A DNA stretch of 11,380 nucleotides from an uncultured Clostridia bacterium (GTDB lineage: Bacteria > Bacillota > Clostridia > UMGS1883): positions 1 to 11,380 of the forward strand of contig CANRHW010000032.1 of assembly GCA_947630525.1 (NCBI GenBank), in the 5' to 3' direction. Shown piece by piece: positions 1 to 7,866 of the stretch. Position 1 is the stretch's first letter. Every line of letters starts with the position of its first letter. Made by a program: the position numbers and the translations under genes. The notes beneath the pieces are model-generated. The model was given only the letters and a program-made list of their open reading frames with translations. It was not told the DNA's origin and searched no databases.

Positions 1-60
1 TTCAAGCCCAAGCTCCGCCGCTATGGAATTTTCATAAACCGTTTTTATTCTGGCGGGCAC
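1..60 (-). CDS. N-terminal fragment of a probable PDZ-domain (DUF512-type) protein, cut by the window edge
   Basis: A GTG codon at 58-60 opens a frame that stays open for 20 codons to the window edge and reads MPARIKTVYENSIAAELGLE. A GGGAGGT ribosome binding site (67-73) lies 6 bases upstream and overlaps the TAG stop of the DUF4340 gene, so the two are probably translationally coupled. The peptide resembles the start of PDZ domains, where a short strand is followed by a 'GSIAEELGLEPGD'-like turn. In Clostridia such a start is typical of DUF512 radical-SAM-like proteins. Only 20 residues are visible, so the start is better supported than the family. The rest lies outside the window. Confidence 0.5.
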   Translation of the reverse strand, partial: MPARIKTVYENSIAAELGLE

Positions 61-72
61 GGGGCCACCTCC

Positions 73-1449
73 CTACTCAAACGCCTTGTCTATTTCTTCA
101 AACATCTTGTCAACCGTCTTACGGGCAACGGTATAATACTCCTCGCCGTCCACCGACACCAGGCAGTTGCGTTCGTCATAGCCGGTAAACTCCAGTTTAA
201 GGCCGGTGCCGTCGGTGAGTACATACTCGATCGAGCCCTCAGGCGCAGGAGGCTGGGAATAGTCCGCCGGTCCGTCCGGAACGCCGCTTACGGCAATGGC
301 CACTATTTTTCCGTAAAAATCACGGAACTCATCGGCGTCAAGCTGTACGCCGTCCTTGTAGAACGCCGCGTTGTCGCCGCCGCCGTCCACAATGTCAAAC
401 TGTTTTTCCCTGCCGTCATGGGATGTGCGTATTTCGCTGATAAGAGCAATATCTATCATGGCAAGGAGCTTTTCCGCCACGTCGTATGAGCCGGTTTGCA
501 GGAACGCGCAGTCCTCGCTGTCCGTCCGCATAATGTAATTAACGTCGCTGCGGCGGAAATAGCGGTATTCGCCGCTTACGGGAGAAAATTCGTAAACCAC
601 GTCTCCGCCGCCGGCGGTAACGCTCACGGTATATTCGGGGCTGTTCAGGCCGGTAGAAGAAAGGTTTTCGTCGTTCATTTCAAGCACGCCGGAAACGCCG
701 CTTTCAAGCTGGGATATGGGAGTCAGCAGCCGGTCGGTCACATCGCTGTTCGACGCGCTGCGCCTTTCGGGAGAGGTGAGGTTCCAATAGCTTAGCAGAC
801 CGTACTGATCGCGGGGGCCCTCGGGCCGCATTTCCACAGCCAGCCTCCCGGACGGGCCGTCAACGGTCACGGCGGTAATGCTTTCGGCGGAAAGGCCTTC
901 GGCCACGGTAAGATAATCCCGGGCCGTCAGCTCAACGACATCGACCATATACGATTTCATGATATACACGTCCTCGGAAGCGTCGGTGTTGAAATAGCTG
1001 CCGGAGGCGTCGGGCGTTTGGCTGCCGATATAAAAGGTCCTGCCGCCGCCCGCAGTGGTCAGCGTAAGCACCGCCGTGGGAGCGTCGAGGCCGTAAACGC
1101 TCATGTCCGCCCCTGCCTCGGCCACTTTTGCGTCACTGGTGATATTCATAAAGGTGAAAACCAGCGTATCAAGGGCCGTAGCGTTGAGAGTCTCCCCCTC
1201 CATTCCTGCCATAGACCAGGCGCCCCCCTCGCGGCTAAGGCTGTAGCTGCCGTACTGATTGGTAACCTGAACGCCGGTCAGCTCGTCCGCCGCATACGAA
1301 AACACCTTTACCTTGTCGTCGTCGGTATACATTTCACCAAGGCTGTCGCCCTCCTCCGGCCGGGTAAGAAAATACACCCCTCCCGCCAGGAGAGCTACAA
1401 CCGCAACGACGATAACTATATTCAGTATAAATCTCGCGTTTCTGCTCAT
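73..1449 (-). CDS. DUF4340 domain-containing membrane-anchored protein
   Basis: A 458-residue protein. The frame is open upstream to 1491, but I choose the ATG at 1447-1449 because a GGGAGG site (1457-1462) lies 7 bases before it and the protein then begins MSRNARF, directly ahead of a single membrane segment (about residues 7-28). The longer start would put an unlikely 14-residue leader that overlaps the preceding gene. The remainder is an extracytoplasmic domain rich in beta strands with recurring patterns such as 'YGLDAPTAVLTLT' and 'FYIGSQTPD', characteristic of DUF4340. DUF4340 proteins commonly sit next to GldG-like and ABC-2 permease genes, as here, and are thought to be auxiliary parts of that transporter; the molecular role is unknown. 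The gene follows the GldG-like gene by 17 bases in the same transcription unit. Confidence 0.85.
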   Translation of the reverse strand: MSRNARFILNIVIVVAVVALLAGGVYFLTRPEEGDSLGEMYTDDDKVKVFSYAADELTGVQVTNQYGSYSLSREGGAWSMAGMEGETLNATALDTLVFTFMNITSDAKVAEAGADMSVYGLDAPTAVLTLTTAGGGRTFYIGSQTPDASGSYFNTDASEDVYIMKSYMVDVVELTARDYLTVAEGLSAESITAVTVDGPSGRLAVEMRPEGPRDQYGLLSYWNLTSPERRSASNSDVTDRLLTPISQLESGVSGVLEMNDENLSSTGLNSPEYTVSVTAGGGDVVYEFSPVSGEYRYFRRSDVNYIMRTDSEDCAFLQTGSYDVAEKLLAMIDIALISEIRTSHDGREKQFDIVDGGGDNAAFYKDGVQLDADEFRDFYGKIVAIAVSGVPDGPADYSQPPAPEGSIEYVLTDGTGLKLEFTGYDERNCLVSVDGEEYYTVARKTVDKMFEEIDKAFE

Positions 1450-1466
1450 GACAGGGCCTCCCAATA

Positions 1467-2963
1467 TTACAGATGCCTGCGCCGCAGCCATACGGCAATG
1501 CCCGCCAGTATTATGATTATTGGCAGCGCAAAGCAGAATATTATTCTGTACAGCCGTTTTTGGGCGGTGCTGAGGGCGTCAACGTTCACAGATACGCGCA
1601 TGCTTTTGCCGCTGATGGTGAGGCGCGTGCTGTTAAGGCCAAGCATTTCGTAGGTACTGCCCACGAAGAAAGCGTTGTTGCCGTAGTTCTTTTCCATCAA
1701 AAAGCCCGTAAGGTCAAGGCCGACGCTGGCAGCGTACTGGGAAACGCCCCAAAGGGACGAGGTTCCGGCTACCAGCAGACGGGCGGTCTTGTCGTAATTT
1801 TCGCCCACGGTCTTTTCCAGATACACGGCAAGGGCGTAGGTTCCCTGAGCGCCGTCGCTAAGGCCGCTGGCCTCGCCGTTTTCATCATAGGCCATTTCAT
1901 AGGACATGCCGTAGCGGGTAGTGCGCAGCAGCCGCTGGCAGGTGATGGTCTCCAGCATATCCTGCTCAAAATTCACGCTGCGGCAAAGGGTGGCAAAGAC
2001 CCGGCTCCCGCTGTCGAGCAGGTCACCGTTCACGTCGGCCTCCTCGACCTGGGGAAAGATTACGTCCAGGCCGCTTTGCGTGTCCATGGAGCTGTAGTTC
2101 GGATCCCCCTCGGCAATGATGTTGTCACCGAGAGTTACCCCCCATTCGGCCAGATAGCTTTCCAGCCGGGGCAGGTCAAAATAGGGTTCTATGGCAATCT
2201 GTACGCTGCCGCCTCTGTCAAGGTAATTGTCCAGCCGCTCTATCTCCTCGGCGGTAAAGTCATAAACGGGAGAAATAATATACAGCATACCGCATTCTTG
2301 GGGCACGTCCCGATTTTTAAGGCTCAGCGTAGTGGGGGTAATATTTTCACTGCCCAGCACATAACCCATCTCGGCGGGATTGGGCTCGCCATGGTCCGTC
2401 AGGAAGCAGACGGTCACGTCCTCGTCGCTGATGCAATAGTCAAGGGCGTTGGTAATGCGGCTCTCCACATTCAGCACCGTGGCATAGGCGGAGCCGTCGC
2501 TGTTCGTATTTATGCCCTCGTAAAGGTCAACGCTGTTCAATATCTTATGCCTGTCCTTGGTGGCGTCGTCCACTATCAAACTATGCTCGGTAACGGTGCC
2601 GTCGGTGTAGCGCTGTACAAAGGCCGGGTCGCGGTTAAAGTACTTGACCTCGTATTTAAGGTTCTTGCTGGCGGCAAGATATTTGAGTATTACCTCCTTG
2701 ACCCGGTAATCCTCGTCGTCGCCGCCTTTCATATAGTAAATGGTCACATCGTCGCCGCTCTCGTCCAGCTCGGCCAGGACGCCCTTGGTAGCGTCGCCTA
2801 TCTCAAACATACCGTTTTCGGTCAGGTCAACACGGGTGGCGGGGAATTTTTCGCTCAGGGCCGCCGCAAGCAGATTGAGCAGCACAAAAATCACCGCCGC
2901 GGCGATAATAAGTATAAAATTGTTTGCGCCGTACTTAAGCCGGCGCTTATTTATTTTTTTCAT
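1467..2963 (-). CDS. GldG-like ABC transporter auxiliary membrane protein
   Basis: A 498-residue protein starting at ATG 2961-2963, with an AAGGAGG site 8 bases upstream that abuts the stop of the permease gene. A basic N-terminus (MKKINKRRLK) leads into a membrane helix at about residues 14-37. A large extracytoplasmic domain follows, and a second helix at about 473-492 ends in a basic RRRHL tail. The domain contains 'VCFLTDHGE' (about 185-192), matching the conserved GHGE-like segment of the GldG/ABC_transp_aux family, then a Rossmann-like part ending in 'DRGGSVQIAIEPYFD'. In gliding Bacteroidetes GldG works with GldA and GldF in an ABC complex; in Firmicutes the same set occurs without gliding and its substrate is unknown. 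Its place between permease and DUF4340 protein supports one complex. Family assignment is firm, function is inference. Confidence 0.87.
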   Translation of the reverse strand: MKKINKRRLKYGANNFILIIAAAVIFVLLNLLAAALSEKFPATRVDLTENGMFEIGDATKGVLAELDESGDDVTIYYMKGGDDEDYRVKEVILKYLAASKNLKYEVKYFNRDPAFVQRYTDGTVTEHSLIVDDATKDRHKILNSVDLYEGINTNSDGSAYATVLNVESRITNALDYCISDEDVTVCFLTDHGEPNPAEMGYVLGSENITPTTLSLKNRDVPQECGMLYIISPVYDFTAEEIERLDNYLDRGGSVQIAIEPYFDLPRLESYLAEWGVTLGDNIIAEGDPNYSSMDTQSGLDVIFPQVEEADVNGDLLDSGSRVFATLCRSVNFEQDMLETITCQRLLRTTRYGMSYEMAYDENGEASGLSDGAQGTYALAVYLEKTVGENYDKTARLLVAGTSSLWGVSQYAASVGLDLTGFLMEKNYGNNAFFVGSTYEMLGLNSTRLTISGKSMRVSVNVDALSTAQKRLYRIIFCFALPIIIILAGIAVWLRRRHL

Positions 2964-2976
2964 TATTACGCCCTCC

Positions 2977-3678
2977 TTAACTCCAACGACGCTTTTCTAT
3001 GCTTCTTACGGTAAAGAACGTAAACATTGCCGACAGGCTGAGATAATAGACAATATCCTCCAGCTTGAAAATGCCGTTCATAAGGCTGCGGAAGCGTTCC
3101 GTCACCGCGGCGAGGCCGATAATATCGTCGAGCAGGCTTATTCCGGTGGAGGGCAGTATGCCCATGAGGAAAGCCACCAGCAATACGCCCAAAGAAATAA
3201 CGAGGGCGATTATCTGATTTTCCGTAATGGACGAAAAGAACAAACCGATGGACACAAAGCTGAGCCCCAACAGGAAAAATCCCAGATACGAGGCCAGTAT
3301 TTTGCCCCAGACCGGCACGCCGTGGACGGCTACTATCACCACGTAAGGGAAGGTAGTCACCATTGCTCCCAGGAACACGCACATGGCGGCCCCCAGCTTG
3401 CCCAGCACTATACCCCATACGCTGACCGGGGACGACAGCAGAAGCTGCTCGGTACGGCTGCCGCGTTCCTCGGCGATAAGGCGCATGGTAAGCACCGGCA
3501 CCAGCAGCACCAGCACGATAAGGCTGCTGTACATGGGCATGGAAATGTCGTTATATCCGCCGACAATGACATATTGATTAAAATAAATACCTGAAATAAT
3601 GGCGAAAACGCCAATGAACACATAGCCTATGGGCGAGGTAAAATAGGCCATGAGTTCCCGCTTGAAAATGGCTTTCAT
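2977..3678 (-). CDS. ABC-2 type transporter permease, GldF-like
   Basis: A 233-residue integral membrane protein with about six hydrophobic segments (near residues 17-36, 50-66, 97-118, 128-149, 157-175 and 209-225). The start MKAIFKRELMAYFTSPIGYV and the cytoplasmic stretch 'RLIAEERGSRTEQLLLSSPVS' (about 66-86) are typical of ABC-2 permeases of the GldF/NosY kind; the latter is the loop expected to contact the ATPase. The ATG (3676-3678) overlaps the ATPase stop as ATGA, a strong sign of translational coupling and of joint assembly. It would form the membrane channel part of an exporter-type complex, probably as a dimer, with the GldG-like and DUF4340 proteins acting outside the membrane. 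The transported substrate cannot be read from the sequence. Confidence 0.88.
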   Translation of the reverse strand: MKAIFKRELMAYFTSPIGYVFIGVFAIISGIYFNQYVIVGGYNDISMPMYSSLIVLVLLVPVLTMRLIAEERGSRTEQLLLSSPVSVWGIVLGKLGAAMCVFLGAMVTTFPYVVIVAVHGVPVWGKILASYLGFFLLGLSFVSIGLFFSSITENQIIALVISLGVLLVAFLMGILPSTGISLLDDIIGLAAVTERFRSLMNGIFKLEDIVYYLSLSAMFTFFTVRSIEKRRWS

Positions 3679-4610
3679 TCCTCCGCCTCCCCTTCGGTAA
3701 GCTTGATAAATATGTCCTCAAGGCTCAGCTCGTTGAGCTTCATCTCGATTATGGTGCCGCCGGCGGTGCTGACAGCCGTAGATATATCGCGGCGAACGTC
3801 GGTGTCGGCCTTGATGAGCAGCTCAGCGCCGCCCTCGGGCCTTACGGTAACGATGCTGACGTTCTTTACGCCGGGCACCTGCGACGCCGCCGAAGCCGCG
3901 GCCTCTGCGTCGCCCTCCACCACAACGGTGACGGCGCACTCGCCCCCCACCTTGTGCGAAAGATTTTCCGGCGTGTCCTCGGCAACTATTTTGCCCTTAT
4001 TGATTATGAGCACCCGGTCACAAACGGCGCTGACCTCCGGGAGTATATGGCTGCTTAATATGATGGTGTGGCTGTGGGCCAGCTCCTTTATGACGGTCCG
4101 TATCTCGATTATCTGCGCCGGGTCAAGGCCCACGGTGGGCTCGTCCAGTATGAGCGCCGCGGGATTGCCCACCAGCGCCTGAGCGAGCCCAACCCTCTGA
4201 CGGTAGCCCTTGCTCAGATTGCGTATGCGGCGCTTGCTGACGTCGGTTATGCGCGCGATGGACTTTATTTCCTCCAGATGCCGCTTTTTGTTTTGTTTGG
4301 CCTTTTTAAGCTCGTAAACAAAGCTCAGATACTCGTCCACGGTCATGTCCAGATACAGCGGCGGCTGCTCGGGCAGGTAGCCGATGCTGCGCTTGGCCTT
4401 ATACGGCTCGTCCAACACATCGCTGCCGTTCACGGTAACAAGGCCGTCCGTAGCGCTGAGGCAGCCCGTGATGATATTCATTGTCGTACTCTTACCTGCG
4501 CCGTTTGGCCCGAGGAAGCCCAGTATCTCTCCGTCTTCAACGGTAAAGCTCAGGTCGTCCACGGCAACCTTGCCGCCAAAGCGCTTGGTCAGATTTTTAA
4601 CTTCTATCAA
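3675..4610 (-). CDS. ABC transporter ATP-binding protein, ABC-2 / GldA-like
   Basis: A 311-residue ATPase. The start is TTG at 4608-4610, giving MIEVKNLTKRFGG, supported by an AGGAGGG site a few bases upstream and by the usual family N-terminus. All nucleotide-binding elements are visible: Walker A GPNGAGKS (34-41), Q-loop 'YLPEQPPLY' (78-86), signature 'LSKGYRQR' (132-139), Walker B 'ALILDEPTVGLDP' (152-164) and the switch histidine in 'ILSSHIL' (H188). The signature is LSKGY rather than LSGGQ, which is common in the GldA/drug-exporter subgroup. Residues from about 205 form the C-terminal auxiliary domain and end with the usual 'LEDIFIKLTEGE'. It powers the permease encoded just downstream with a 4-base overlap. 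It begins 21 bases after aspS and shares its transcript. Confidence 0.93.
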   Translation of the reverse strand: MIEVKNLTKRFGGKVAVDDLSFTVEDGEILGFLGPNGAGKSTTMNIITGCLSATDGLVTVNGSDVLDEPYKAKRSIGYLPEQPPLYLDMTVDEYLSFVYELKKAKQNKKRHLEEIKSIARITDVSKRRIRNLSKGYRQRVGLAQALVGNPAALILDEPTVGLDPAQIIEIRTVIKELAHSHTIILSSHILPEVSAVCDRVLIINKGKIVAEDTPENLSHKVGGECAVTVVVEGDAEAAASAASQVPGVKNVSIVTVRPEGGAELLIKADTDVRRDISTAVSTAGGTIIEMKLNELSLEDIFIKLTEGEAEE

Positions 4611-4631
4611 TTCCGTTCCCTCCTACGAAGG

Positions 4632-6410
4632 TCATTCCTGCGGAAGAACCGCAATGCCAAGTTCCCGAAGCTGCTTATCGTCCACTGTTCCCGGCGATTC
4701 CACCATAAGTTCGCCGCTGTCCTTCACCTTTGGGAAGGCCATTACGTCACGGATGGACTCCTTGCCGGTCATGAGCATCACCATGCGGTCGAGGCCGTAG
4801 GCCATGCCGCCGTGGGGAGGCGTGCCGTAACGGAAAGCGTTTATCAGGAAGCCGAACCGTTCCATGGCCTGTTCGGGAGTGAATCCCAGGGCCTGGAACA
4901 TACGGGACTGGAGGTTACTGTCATGTATGCGTATGCTGCCGCCGCCCAGCTCGACGCCGTTAAGCACGATGTCATAGGCCTTGGCCCTGACGGCGCCGGG
5001 GTCGGAGTCCAGCAGCTCTATATCCTCGTCCTTTGGGCTGGTAAAGGGGTGGTGCATGGCCATGTAGCGCTGCTCCTCTTCGCTGTATTCCAGCAGCGGG
5101 AAGTCAGTCACCCAAAGGAGATTGAACTTAGTCTTGTCTATAAGGCCGTAGCGCTCCGCCAGCTCACAGCGCAAAGCGCCCAAAGCGGCATAAACTACGC
5201 TGTCCTTATCCGCCACGATGAGCACGGTGTCTCCGGCGGTGGCGTCCATCCTTGCGGCTATGGCGCGAAGTTCCTCCTGGGAGAAGAACTTGACTATGGA
5301 GCCCTTTATCTCATCTTCGCCCACTATAAGCCAGGCAAGGCCCTTGGCGCGGTATGTTTTGACAAACTCCGCAAGGCCGTCGAGGGTTTTGCGGGTGAGC
5401 TTTTCCGACAGGCCCTTGGCGTTTATCGCGCGGACGCTGCATCCTTTCCGCTGCGCCACCGAAGCAAAGGCGGTGAAGCCGCAGTCCCTGAAGCAGTCGG
5501 TCAGGTCGGTCAGCTCCATGCCGAAGCGGGTGTCGGGCTTGTCGCTGCCGAAGCGGTCCATCGCTTCCTTATACGGGAGCCGGGGCAGGGGTATCTGCAC
5601 GTCCACGTCCAAAATTTCTTTGAACACTTTTTGGATAAATCCTTCGTTGACGGTCATAACGTCGTCCTCGTCCACAAAGGACATTTCCAAATCAAGCTGG
5701 GTGAACTCCGGCTGGCGGTCGGCCCTCAAATCCTCGTCGCGGAAGCATTTTGCTATCTGGAAATACCGGTCCATGCCGGCCAGCATCAAAAGCTGCTTGT
5801 AAAGCTGAGGCGACTGGGGCAGGGCGAAGAAATGCCCGGGATAAATACGGCTTGGCACAAGGTAATCTCTCGCGCCCTCGGGCGTGGACTTACAGAGAAT
5901 TGGAGTCTCGACCTCCAAAAAGCCGTTTTCGTCATAGTATTTACGCGCTATCTGCGTAATGCGGTGGCGGGTCTCAAGGGTACGCTGCATTTCGGGCCTG
6001 CGCAGGTCAAGGTAGCGGTATTTGAGCCTAAGCTCCTCGCCGGCCTTTACGTCGTCCTGAATAACGAAAGGCGGCACCTCGCTCTTCGACAGGATGCGAA
6101 GCTCCTTTACTTCTACCTCCACATCGCCGGTGGGTATGTTTTTGTTCACGCTTTCGCGAAGGCGCACAAGGCCCTCGGCCGCGATGACATACTCGCTCCT
6201 GAGCTCGCCGGCTTTTTCAAAAAGTTCCGCGTTGTCCGGGTCGAACACAAGCTGGCTTATGCCGCTGCGGTCCCGTATGTCCACAAATATCAGTCCGCCC
6301 ATATTCCGTGCGCGGGCAACCCAGCCTGAGAGCCGCACCGTCTGCCCCGCGTGCTCGGGCCGGAGCTGGCCGCACATATGCGTTCTTTTCATACCTTTGA
6401 TAACGTCCAT
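4632..6410 (-). CDS. aspS: Aspartate--tRNA ligase (bacterial type)
   Basis: A 592-residue class II synthetase that charges tRNA-Asp with aspartate in the cytoplasm; the length is usual for the bacterial type. Visible in order: an N-terminal OB-fold anticodon-binding domain (about 12-110, with 'SGWVARARNMGGLIF'), the class II core with 'FLEVETPILCKSTPEGARDY' (164-183), 'QSPQLYKQ' (199-206), motif 2 'CFRDEDLRADRQPEFTQ' (222-238), a bacterial GAD insertion (roughly 290-420), and motif 3 'GLDRMVMLM' (539-547). The ATG at 6408-6410 has an AGGAGG site 8 bases upstream that overlaps the hisS TAG stop; a second ATG (6390-6392) would also keep the domain but lacks this site. Adjacency to hisS is common in Firmicutes. 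Whether it is a discriminating or non-discriminating (Asp/Asn) enzyme cannot be decided here. Confidence 0.97.
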   Translation of the reverse strand: MDVIKGMKRTHMCGQLRPEHAGQTVRLSGWVARARNMGGLIFVDIRDRSGISQLVFDPDNAELFEKAGELRSEYVIAAEGLVRLRESVNKNIPTGDVEVEVKELRILSKSEVPPFVIQDDVKAGEELRLKYRYLDLRRPEMQRTLETRHRITQIARKYYDENGFLEVETPILCKSTPEGARDYLVPSRIYPGHFFALPQSPQLYKQLLMLAGMDRYFQIAKCFRDEDLRADRQPEFTQLDLEMSFVDEDDVMTVNEGFIQKVFKEILDVDVQIPLPRLPYKEAMDRFGSDKPDTRFGMELTDLTDCFRDCGFTAFASVAQRKGCSVRAINAKGLSEKLTRKTLDGLAEFVKTYRAKGLAWLIVGEDEIKGSIVKFFSQEELRAIAARMDATAGDTVLIVADKDSVVYAALGALRCELAERYGLIDKTKFNLLWVTDFPLLEYSEEEQRYMAMHHPFTSPKDEDIELLDSDPGAVRAKAYDIVLNGVELGGGSIRIHDSNLQSRMFQALGFTPEQAMERFGFLINAFRYGTPPHGGMAYGLDRMVMLMTGKESIRDVMAFPKVKDSGELMVESPGTVDDKQLRELGIAVLPQE

Positions 6411-6422
6411 AATTTTGTCCTC

Positions 6423-7619
6423 CTAATCATTTATCATCCGCGCCGCCTCGTCCCAGGCGTCGCCGGGCAAAAGGCGTTCAGTTCCGTTTTTTAGGTTTTT
6501 CAGGCTGATCTCGTTTTCCGCCGCTATTACCAGCCAGGGAGCGCCGCTCGCCTTTGCGGCGGCACATTGGGCGGCAAGGTCCATTCCCATCAGGTCGCGC
6601 TCGGCATATATGCCAAGCCCCCGCAGCCGTGCGGCCCCGCGCCCGGCGGCGGCAGGATCCATCGAGGTCACGTACACAAGGGGCTTATCCGGCGGTATTT
6701 CCTCGATGCCGCTTTCCCGCATGGCGATGATGGCCCTTTCCTCGCCGATGGCAAAACCCACAACAGGCACCGGCGGGCCGCCCATACGCCTGCAAAGGCC
6801 GTCGTATCTGCCGCCGCCGCAGACGGTGCCGTTGGCCCCGCCCTCGCCGGCCTTAAATTCAAACACGGTCCGATCGTAATAGTCCAGCCCCCGTATCAGG
6901 TGAGTTTTGACGTTAAAGGCTATGCCGACGGCTTTCAGATGCCGCTTGACGGTCTCAAAATGGCTGCGGCAGTCTGAGCAGAGAAAGTCTATGAGCTTGG
7001 GCGCCTTTTGAGCCACGGCCTTGCAGGAGGGATTTTTGCAGTCCATCACCCGCAGCGGATTGCGGCTCATACGGCTCACACAGGTGGGGCAAAGCTCGCC
7101 GCTGTTGGCATAAGGGAGCAAAAAGCGGCGAGCTTAGAGCCGGTCAACGCCGATAGCCTTTAAGGCCATATAGGCGAGGGTGATTATCTCGGCGTCGGCC
7201 TGGGGCTTGGCGCTGCCGTAACATTCGGCCCCTATCTGATGAAACTCCCGCAGGCGGCCCTTTTCCGGATCCTCTTGACGGTAACAGGTTATTTTATAGC
7301 AAAGCTTCAACGGCAGTTTTTTGTACATCTCGTGCTGTATCACCGCGCGGGCAATGCCCGTCGTCCCCTCCGGCCGCAAAGCGAAGCTGTCGCCCTGTTT
7401 GTCGGTAAATGTATACAGCTCGTTTTCCACGATATCCGTGACGGGGCCCACTCCCCTCTCAAAAAGCTCGCCGTACTCAAAAACGGGAGTGTGCACCTCG
7501 CCGTAGCCGAAGCAGCGGCACTGGTCCATAAACACGGACTCAACGTATCTTTTCATGCGCATTTCTTCGGGCAGCCCGTCCTGGGTGCCCATTGGCGCGA
7601 ATATCCGCGACGGCTTCAA
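6423..7619 (-). pseudogene. hisS: Histidine--tRNA ligase, interrupted by in-frame TAA and a short internal deletion
   Basis: The class II histidyl-tRNA synthetase is present in two pieces in one reading frame. The first (161 codons, TTG start 7617-7619, AAAGGAG site at 7629-7635) has 'LRPEGTTG' (81-88) and motif 2 'CYRQEDPEKGRLREFHQIG' (112-130). A TAA at 7134-7136 ends it. The second piece resumes as ARRFLLPYANSGELCPTC and carries the histidine motif 'LIRGLDYYDRTVFEF', motif 3 'VGFAIGEERAI' and the C-terminal anticodon-binding domain. Compared with E. coli HisRS as I recall it, the stretch between 'ALGI' and 'NPLRVLD' is about 17 residues short and lacks the 'LELNSIG' strand. Both halves are otherwise well conserved, so the lesion is very recent or is an assembly error. 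The second piece has a TTG at 7119-7121 but no ribosome binding site, so I doubt a functional split enzyme. Confidence 0.85.
7092..7135. repeat. Perfect 12-bp inverted repeat at the hisS lesion
   Basis: AAGCTCGCCGCT (7092-7103) and AGCGGCGAGCTT (7124-7135) are exact reverse complements separated by 20 bases. The arm at 7092-7103 encodes the conserved 'SGEL' before the CPTC of HisRS. The other arm lies exactly where the stop codon appears and codons are missing; two bases of the TAA belong to it. No T-run follows on either strand, so it is not a standard terminator. Confidence 0.8.
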
Positions 7620-7658
7620 GATGCTCCACTCCTTTCCATAAAGATATATTATTTTATT

Positions 7659-7688
7659 ATTATACTATTTTATGTGGCCTGTTGTCAA
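7659..7688 (-). promoter_or_regulatory. Consensus sigma-A-type promoter for the hisS-aspS-ABC operon
   Basis: Read on the minus strand, TTGACA (7683-7688) and TATAAT (7659-7664) are separated by 18 bases. Both hexamers are perfect consensus. Transcription should start near 7652, leaving a leader of about 33 bases before the hisS TTG. That is too short for a T-box riboswitch, so control by uncharged tRNA through a leader is unlikely. Confidence 0.85.
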
Positions 7689-7689
7689 G

Positions 7690-7698
7690 ATTATAGCA
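7690..7698 (-). promoter_or_regulatory. Possible second extended -10 element upstream of hisS
   Basis: The minus strand reads TGCTATAAT just upstream of the main -35 hexamer. This matches an extended -10 (TGn-TATAAT), but no good -35 is visible 16-18 bases upstream, where the sequence is T-rich. It could give a second start point for the operon or be fortuitous in this AT-rich spacer. Confidence 0.3.
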
Positions 7699-7804
7699 TC
7701 AAAAACCGCTGGCAAAAAACAAATTTTTTGTAAAAACCCGTTATGTAATCCGTAGGCATGGGAACCGGGCAAAAAATTGCATGGCGGACTTTTTCAAAGG
7801 GAAA

Positions 7805-7837
7805 GCGTCGGAGCAAAGACGAGCTTTGCCCCGACGC
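7805..7837 (-). terminator. Hairpin downstream of the phospholipase/small-protein genes, probable terminator
   Basis: Arms 7805-7818 and 7824-7837 pair over 14 positions with a 5-base loop. The single mismatch is A-C in a plus-strand RNA but becomes a G-U wobble in a minus-strand RNA, so the hairpin is fully paired only in the direction of the upstream genes. The tract after it (TTTCCCTTT) is not a clean U-run, which lowers confidence in intrinsic termination. It lies about 30 bases past the stop of the 58-codon gene. Weak outer arms CGGAC (7785-7789) and GTCCG (7855-7859) enclose it. Confidence 0.5.
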
Positions 7838-7866
7838 CGCCGAAAGAGATTTTCGTCCGTCCTGAT

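Noticed and set aside
1473..3014. About 510-codon plus-strand open frame opposite the GldG-like gene
   Set aside because: It is a mirror frame of a real gene with no recognisable motif and no convincing ribosome binding site.
4068..6329. Very long open frame (about 750 codons) on the plus strand opposite aspS and the ABC ATPase
   Set aside because: It is antisense to two firmly identified genes, its translation is low-complexity His/Ala/Leu-rich text without domains, and it is explained by the GC-rich codon bias of the minus-strand genes.
7134..7136. Recoding of the hisS stop (selenocysteine, pyrrolysine or frameshift)
   Set aside because: The codon is TAA, not TGA or TAG, both halves are already in one frame so no frameshift is needed, and about 17 codons are missing besides.
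7713..7730. Small hairpin CAAAAAA/TTTTTTG upstream of the hisS promoter
   Set aside because: It is made almost only of A-T pairs in an AT-rich spacer and is likely chance; a GC-rich terminator-like hairpin already exists at 7805-7837.
7620..7760. T-box riboswitch ahead of hisS
   Set aside because: The consensus promoter leaves a leader of only about 33 bases, too short for a T-box, and I see no terminator/antiterminator pair downstream of it.
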